DNA from: UBA2336 sp037443645
GTDB taxonomy: Bacteria > Bacteroidota > Bacteroidia > Cytophagales > Cyclobacteriaceae
Direction of reading: 5' to 3'
Assembly (NCBI GenBank): GCA_037443645.1
Contig: JBBINY010000013.1
Span: 1-54,353 of the forward strand
DNA length: 54,353 nt
Positions 49,982-54,353 of the stretch are shown here, in pieces. A program made the position numbers and the translations under genes. Under the pieces are notes generated by a model. The model worked only from the letters and a program-made list of their open reading frames with translations. It searched no databases and was not told where the DNA came from. How positions within the stretch are numbered: position 1 is the stretch's first letter; each line of letters starts with the position of its first letter.

Positions 49982-51832
49982 TTACCGCTTGGCTACAACG
50001 CTGTCGAACGACTTCACCATGCGGATGAATTCAATCCGATACCCCTCCTTATCTGCTCCGCGCGCACCCTGGGCTAATTGGTCAACGTCAGCGTACGTGA
50101 AGTTTTTAACATATTCTGAATCGCGCAACACCATTCCGAAACCCGCCACTGCTGCCGACCACCTGAAATTGTCGGAAGTCTTCTCCAGGGGCACCATCGA
50201 ATCCAACAACGGATGAACAATTAATTTGCTCACGTCTTCATCTGGATTTTTATACCGAAACTTCACGGTCATCAATTCTTTTGATTTTTGAGCTGAAGGA
50301 TCAATCTGTATGGCGTGATATTTCAGTTCTTCTACCTTGAAAAATTCACTTTCTGCGCCCACGGGAATTACTTCATACAATGCAGTTACGGTATGACCGG
50401 AGCCCAAATCCCCCGCATCTTTTTTGTCGTTATTGAAATCTTCATTTTTCAACATCCGGTTTTCATAGCCGATGAGCCGGTAGGCTTTAACTTTTGCCGG
50501 GTTAAACTCAATCTGCAGTTTCACATCCTTGGCAATGGTGAAAAGGGTGCCTCCAAACTCATTGACAAGAACTTTTTTGGCTTCGGTAATATTGTCGATA
50601 TACGCATAATTTCCATTGCCTTTGTTCGAAAGGGTTTCCATTTTAGAATCCTTATAGTTACCCATGCCAAACCCGAGCACGGTAAGGTACACACCGCTTT
50701 TCTTCTCTTCTTCAATTAATCGTTCCATCGCAGCATTGCTTGATTCACCAACATTGAAATCGCCATCGGTGGCAAGTATCACCCGGTTGTTTCCGCCTTT
50801 CTTAAAGTAGTTGCGGGCTGTAGCATAGGCAAGCCGTAAGCCGGCACCTCCTGCCGTTGAACCACCTGCCTCAAGGCGGTCGAGTGCCTCAATAATTTTT
50901 TTCTTATCACCGCCTGAAGTTGGCTCAAGCACCAGGCCGGCCGCACCGGCATAGACAACAATGGCTACATGATCCTGCTCACGCAGTTCATTCACCAACA
51001 TTTTAAAGGATGCTTTAAGCAGCGGTAACTTGCTGGGCTCATCCATAGAGCCTGAAACATCGATAAGGAAAACCAGGTTTGAGGGAGGCAGATTTTCGGT
51101 AGGTATGTGCTTGCCCTGCAACCCGATGTGCACCAGTTTGTGCTTGCGGTTCCAGGGGGCGTCTGAGATTTCGGTAATGATGTTGAACGGGTGTTCGCCC
51201 CGTGGTTGCTGGTAATCGTAATCGAAGTAATTTACCAGTTCCTCGATACGAACGGCATCTTTTGGAGGCCGCTGCCCGTTGTTGATAAACCTCCGTATGT
51301 TGGCATACGATGCCGCATCCACATCAATCGAAAACGTAGACAGGGGATTTCGCAGCGCATCATGAAAGATGTTTTCATGGATGGCGTCATACTCCTCTGT
51401 ATTCCACTGTGGCCTCGATTCATCATTGTAATAAAGGGGTTGCGCATATTCAGCAGGAGCACCCATTGCTTTATCTTTCTTTGAGCGGTTGTAAACACCC
51501 TGAGCGGTTACTACAACCTCGCTAAGTTGGAATGCATCAACCGTCATGGTTACATTGATGACATTTGATGTTCCGATTTTCACGTGTGCCGTGGTTAGTC
51601 CGACAAATGAAAAAACCAGCGTGCCTCCGCTGGAAGGCACTGTAATTGAATACATGCCGTTGGCATCGGTTGTGGTGCCTGTTTTGGTTCCCTTTAACAC
51701 CACGTTCACACCGGGCAACGGGCTTCCATCTTCTGCCGAAGTCACTTTCCCGGTAATGGAACGGTTTTCGCGTACCTGGAACCCAAATGCGGCAAACACA
51801 AGGGTTGCCAGAATAATCAGTTTACTTTTCAT
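49982..51832 (-). CDS. VWA-domain protein with carboxypeptidase-regulatory N-terminus (YfbK-like)
   Basis: 616 aa. Signal segment, then a CarboxypepD_reg domain (ITGKVTSAEDGSPLPGVNVV, about 25-110) ending in LSEVVVTAQG, a TonB-plug-like linker. A DUF3520/YfbK-type region follows (PLSTFSIDVDAASYANIRR), then a von Willebrand A domain with the MIDAS start FLIDVSGSMDEPS. Homologous regions elsewhere have a role in Bat-type or surface complexes; function here is unknown. The ATG at 51832 begins the signal peptide. It is divergent from an ECF sigma/anti-sigma pair carrying a matching domain. Confidence 0.9.
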   Translation of the reverse strand: MKSKLIILATLVFAAFGFQVRENRSITGKVTSAEDGSPLPGVNVVLKGTKTGTTTDANGMYSITVPSSGGTLVFSFVGLTTAHVKIGTSNVINVTMTVDAFQLSEVVVTAQGVYNRSKKDKAMGAPAEYAQPLYYNDESRPQWNTEEYDAIHENIFHDALRNPLSTFSIDVDAASYANIRRFINNGQRPPKDAVRIEELVNYFDYDYQQPRGEHPFNIITEISDAPWNRKHKLVHIGLQGKHIPTENLPPSNLVFLIDVSGSMDEPSKLPLLKASFKMLVNELREQDHVAIVVYAGAAGLVLEPTSGGDKKKIIEALDRLEAGGSTAGGAGLRLAYATARNYFKKGGNNRVILATDGDFNVGESSNAAMERLIEEEKKSGVYLTVLGFGMGNYKDSKMETLSNKGNGNYAYIDNITEAKKVLVNEFGGTLFTIAKDVKLQIEFNPAKVKAYRLIGYENRMLKNEDFNNDKKDAGDLGSGHTVTALYEVIPVGAESEFFKVEELKYHAIQIDPSAQKSKELMTVKFRYKNPDEDVSKLIVHPLLDSMVPLEKTSDNFRWSAAVAGFGMVLRDSEYVKNFTYADVDQLAQGARGADKEGYRIEFIRMVKSFDSVVAKR

Positions 51833-51916
51833 AACGGTTTTGTTTTTGGATACGCATTTATGATGCACCGATTTGCCGGATTCCATACACACCCGAAAAA
51901 ATTAGTACCTTAAAAG

Positions 51917-52480
51917 ATGCTTTTTAACCGCCCGATAGCCGAGTTGACGGACCTGGATCTTGTTGCCAAATACAGGGCCGAAAGCGATATGGAGATTCTG
52001 GGCGTGCTGTTCAAACGGTACTCCGGGCTGGTGTATGGTGTTTGTCTCAAATACCTTAAAAGCCGGGATGATGCACACGATGCAGTTATGCAGATTTATG
52101 AAAGGCTGGCAGTGAGCCTGCTTCAACATGAGGTTGAGTATTTCAAAAGCTGGCTCTATGCCACAGCGCGTAATCACTGCCTGATGAAGCTCCGCTCTGA
52201 AAAAGGTAAGTTTTACGAGGAATTATCACCTTTCGTTATGGAAACAGGCGGGTTTCAGCATCTGGAATCCGGAGACGATCTGGAGGGAAATCTTGTTAAA
52301 TTGGAAGAGTGCATCGGAAAACTTGGACCTGAGCAGCAACGGTGTGTCCGGTTATTTTTTCTGAACGAAAAATGTTATGCTGAGATCAGCACGGAAACGG
52401 GCTTTTCCATGAACCAGGTGAAAAGTTATATCCAGAATGGAAAGCGAAATTTGAAACTATGCATGGAGCGGAATGGCTGA
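51917..52480 (+). CDS. ECF-type sigma factor
   Basis: 187 aa. Region 2 is MEILGVLFKRYSGLVYGVCLKYLKSRDDAHDAVMQIYERL and region 4 GPEQQRCVRLFFLNEKCYAEISTETGFSMNQVKSYIQNGKRNLK. It overlaps the following anti-sigma-like gene by 8 bp, so the two products are made together. Confidence 0.92.
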   Translation: MLFNRPIAELTDLDLVAKYRAESDMEILGVLFKRYSGLVYGVCLKYLKSRDDAHDAVMQIYERLAVSLLQHEVEYFKSWLYATARNHCLMKLRSEKGKFYEELSPFVMETGGFQHLESGDDLEGNLVKLEECIGKLGPEQQRCVRLFFLNEKCYAEISTETGFSMNQVKSYIQNGKRNLKLCMERNG

Positions 52481-53867
52481 CCTCAGCAACGATATTAAGC
52501 GATACCTCAACGGGGAAATGACTCCGGCAGAAATGCACGCCCTTGAAAAAAAGGCGCTTTCTGATCCGTTTTTGGCCGATGCACTGGAAGGCGGTGAAGC
52601 TGAAGATCCGCTGCAATTTGCCCGTAGTGTGGCAGCCTTAAATGAGGCCGTTGACGCCACCGGGTCATCCGCAGTGCGCGCAGCAAGTGCCCCGGAAGCC
52701 ATTGTACAACCGGCTTCGGCTGAAAAACCGGGCGGTCCTCCTGTAACACCAGCACGATGGGCTATGCGCATTGCTGCAAGTTTGATTCTGCTCGCAGCAG
52801 CGACTGCGATCATCTGGCAATTCGCAACGATGGATGAGCAGGACTCGCTTGCATTGAATGAAACGACCCGCGATAAACAGGCCTTCGCTGAAAAAGATGA
52901 TGAAGCGGAGCATCCTATCCCGGCACCTTCGGCTGAAGAAGGCCCCCGCGTTGGGGATTCGGCACCTGCGGGTACAGGTACCTATCCACAAGAAGCAAAA
53001 GCAAAGCAAGGGGAGGTTGTGCCGGATTCAAAAAAGACTGCCCCCAAAGGGGAAGGAAAACCTGATTCAGTTCGCCTCGGTTTGCCGGTGTTAGCGGAAA
53101 CAACCAATCAACCCGCACCGGTAGCCAGAGACGAAAAGCCGGAGGAACTGGCCCTGGCAACGCAACGCGAAGAGGAGGGAAAGCTGCAAAAAAAGGATAC
53201 ACGGGCTGATGAGGACCGGCAAAAAGTCTCTGAAGTTACACGCTCACGTGTTCAGGGGGCAAAAAGGGTTATCCGGGGAAAGGTAACTTCCTCCGAAGAC
53301 GGCAGTCCGTTACCCGGTGTGAATGTTGTTATTAAAGGAACGAGTATCGGAACGGTTACCGATGCATCCGGCTTGTATCAGATGGCGGCAGATCAAACCA
53401 ATCCTTCACTTATTTTTTCTTTCATCGGACTTCAATCGCAGGAAGTGAATGCCGGTGATCGCAAGCAGGTGGACGTTCAGATGGCGCTTGATGCCATGCA
53501 ATTGAGCGAAGTAATAGTTACCGGATACGGGATTCAGAAAAATGGCACGCCCGATCCGCCAACCATTGAGCTGGCCCATCCTTCGATTGGTGATCGTGCC
53601 TACAAAAAATACCTGGAAAGTAACCTGCTCTATCCGCAGGAAGCGCTGGATAAAAAGGTTGAAGGAAGGGTAACGGTTGAATTTTTTGTAGAAACGGATG
53701 GCACAGTTTCGGCAATTACCGTTGTTCGTGGTATCGGTGCCGGATGTGATGAGGAATTGATACGGCTTATAAAAGAAGGGTCGCGATGGGAGCCGACCAG
53801 AAGAGACGGTGTGCCCATTCGCGACAAAGCACGCGTTCGGTTAAAATTTGAAATGCCGAAGAAGTAA
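52473..53867 (+). CDS. Transmembrane anti-sigma-like protein fused to carboxypeptidase-regulatory and TonB C-terminal domains
   Basis: 464 aa. The N-terminal cytoplasmic part (DIKRYLNGEMTPAEMHALEKKALSDP) resembles Bacteroidetes anti-sigma zones, followed by a TM segment near 95-115. A long Pro/Glu/Lys linker then leads to a CarboxypepD_reg domain (VIRGKVTSSEDGSPLPGVNV) and LSEVIVTGYGI. The end (YPQEALDKKVEGRVTVEFFV and IRDKARVRLKFEMPK) is a TonB C-terminal domain. This joins sigma control to a surface/TonB-type module. Its surface domain closely matches that of the divergent VWA protein. Confidence 0.82.
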   Translation: MADLSNDIKRYLNGEMTPAEMHALEKKALSDPFLADALEGGEAEDPLQFARSVAALNEAVDATGSSAVRAASAPEAIVQPASAEKPGGPPVTPARWAMRIAASLILLAAATAIIWQFATMDEQDSLALNETTRDKQAFAEKDDEAEHPIPAPSAEEGPRVGDSAPAGTGTYPQEAKAKQGEVVPDSKKTAPKGEGKPDSVRLGLPVLAETTNQPAPVARDEKPEELALATQREEEGKLQKKDTRADEDRQKVSEVTRSRVQGAKRVIRGKVTSSEDGSPLPGVNVVIKGTSIGTVTDASGLYQMAADQTNPSLIFSFIGLQSQEVNAGDRKQVDVQMALDAMQLSEVIVTGYGIQKNGTPDPPTIELAHPSIGDRAYKKYLESNLLYPQEALDKKVEGRVTVEFFVETDGTVSAITVVRGIGAGCDEELIRLIKEGSRWEPTRRDGVPIRDKARVRLKFEMPKK

Positions 53868-53879
53868 TGCCGATAAAGG

Positions 53880-54353
53880 TTAAACAACCTTTCGCCTGAT
53901 CAGTTTGGCATATGTGCGACTCACCGGAAAACTTTTTCCCGAATGCATTTTCACCATCATGCCCCCATTAAAATGCTTTTCAATCTCTTTAAGAAAGTTA
54001 ATGTTAATAATGGTGCTTCGGTGAACGCGGATGAACGTATCGGGNNNNNNNNNNTCCAGTTTACCGATACCCGAGGAGCTTACGAATTGATCTGTTTTAG
54101 TTGTCAGAATGGTGTAGTCGCCTGAGGCTTCCAGAAACATGATTTCTTCCACCGGCAGATTAATCAGCTTTTCAGATTTCTGAACGAAAATGTGGTTGTC
54201 GTACGATGATTTGTTTTCTGTTTTCAGGTTGCGGAGCAGTTCTCCCACGTTGTTTTGCTCCATACGCATGCGCTCAACCGCCCTTTTTACAGCCAGCCTG
54301 AACCGTTCCTGGTCGATTGGCTTGAGCAGGTAATCAACGGCATTCTTTTCGAA
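53880..54353 (-). CDS. LytTR-family response regulator (partial, with assembly gap)
   Basis: Open from the right edge to a stop at 53880. The visible start FEKNAVDYLLKPIDQERF is the end of a receiver domain (the conserved Lys-Pro), followed by a linker and a LytTR DNA-binding domain (EIMFLEASGDYTIL, RVHRSTIINI, FPVSRTYAKLIRR). Ten N at 54045-54054 interrupt it; the frame is kept only if the gap length is right. It probably answers to a LytS-type histidine kinase outside the window. Confidence 0.88.
   Translation of the reverse strand, partial: FEKNAVDYLLKPIDQERFRLAVKRAVERMRMEQNNVGELLRNLKTENKSSYDNHIFVQKSEKLINLPVEEIMFLEASGDYTILTTKTDQFVSSSGIGKLXXXXPDTFIRVHRSTIININFLKEIEKHFNGGMMVKMHSGKSFPVSRTYAKLIRRKVV
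54045..54054. other. Assembly gap (10 N)
   Basis: Ten undetermined bases within the LytTR coding region. They show that the window is draft sequence, so isolated frameshifts nearby could be errors. Confidence 1.

Noticed and set aside
1..54353. CRISPR array, prophage or insertion sequence
   Set aside because: No regularly spaced repeats, no cas genes, no transposase, integrase or phage structural genes were seen.

Overview
The window looks like a piece of a draft chromosome from a Bacteroidetes bacterium, most likely order Cytophagales. The evidence is a type IX secretion protein (PorZ) with its C-terminal sorting domain, a TonB-dependent receptor with an N-terminal carboxypeptidase-regulatory domain, DUF4270, DUF4254 and DUF5686 proteins, ECF sigma factors, and many matches to the Bacteroidetes -7 promoter box TAnnTTTG with almost no Shine-Dalgarno sequences. 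A run of 10 Ns at 54045-54054 is an assembly gap. Nearly all of the window is vertically inherited housekeeping sequence.

Layout. 1-8.6 kb: PDZ-protein tail, acyl-CoA dehydrogenase, YugP-type Zn peptidase, UPF0104 membrane protein, a catalytic-domain-only glycogen synthase, a DUF4270 lipoprotein, glmS, a 3-hydroxyacyl-CoA dehydrogenase C-domain protein and ridA. 8.6-14.4 kb: glnS and gltX back to back on one short bidirectional promoter, a small charged protein, an amino-acid dehydrogenase of the Lys1/alanine dehydrogenase group, an SDR and a frameshifted DUF3307 gene. 14.4-21.5 kb: heptosyltransferase-like GT9 with DUF4254, a TPK-like protein, prmC/ribD, a cupin, msrC, a Tat-exported PLP aminotransferase and a one-TM protein. 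21.5-22.2 kb: a tRNA-Ser(TGA) locus with two truncated tRNA copies interleaved with GIY-YIG nuclease sequence, the most unusual region here. 22.3-30.1 kb: a cadherin-like secreted protein, an alkyltransferase-like protein, an SSS symporter, clpS, recR, a 132-bp inverted-repeat element, an aspartate aminotransferase and a TerB-like protein, followed by about 480 bp of decayed sequence.

30.1-42.8 kb: recO-porZ-tdk, a conserved Cytophagales-type protein, purN, a UbiA prenyltransferase, a TonB receptor under a TPP riboswitch, a biotin-carrier protein, pyrH-frr and three envelope or redox proteins. 42.8-49.9 kb: selD-mnmH (selenium used for tRNA 2-selenouridine), a DUF5686 outer-membrane protein and an operon of ECF sigma, anti-sigma, gmk and nadD. 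49.9-54.35 kb: a VWA lipoprotein-like protein divergent from an ECF sigma factor and a fused anti-sigma/carboxypeptidase-regulatory/TonB-C protein, then a partial LytTR response regulator.

Three themes stand out. The tRNA-Ser locus looks like two rounds of insertion of a GIY-YIG element that carries a tRNA 5' part and rebuilds an intact tRNA at its downstream end. A sigma/anti-sigma cluster shares an almost duplicated surface domain with its divergent neighbour. Several genes have a -7 box so close to the start codon that their mRNAs may be leaderless.
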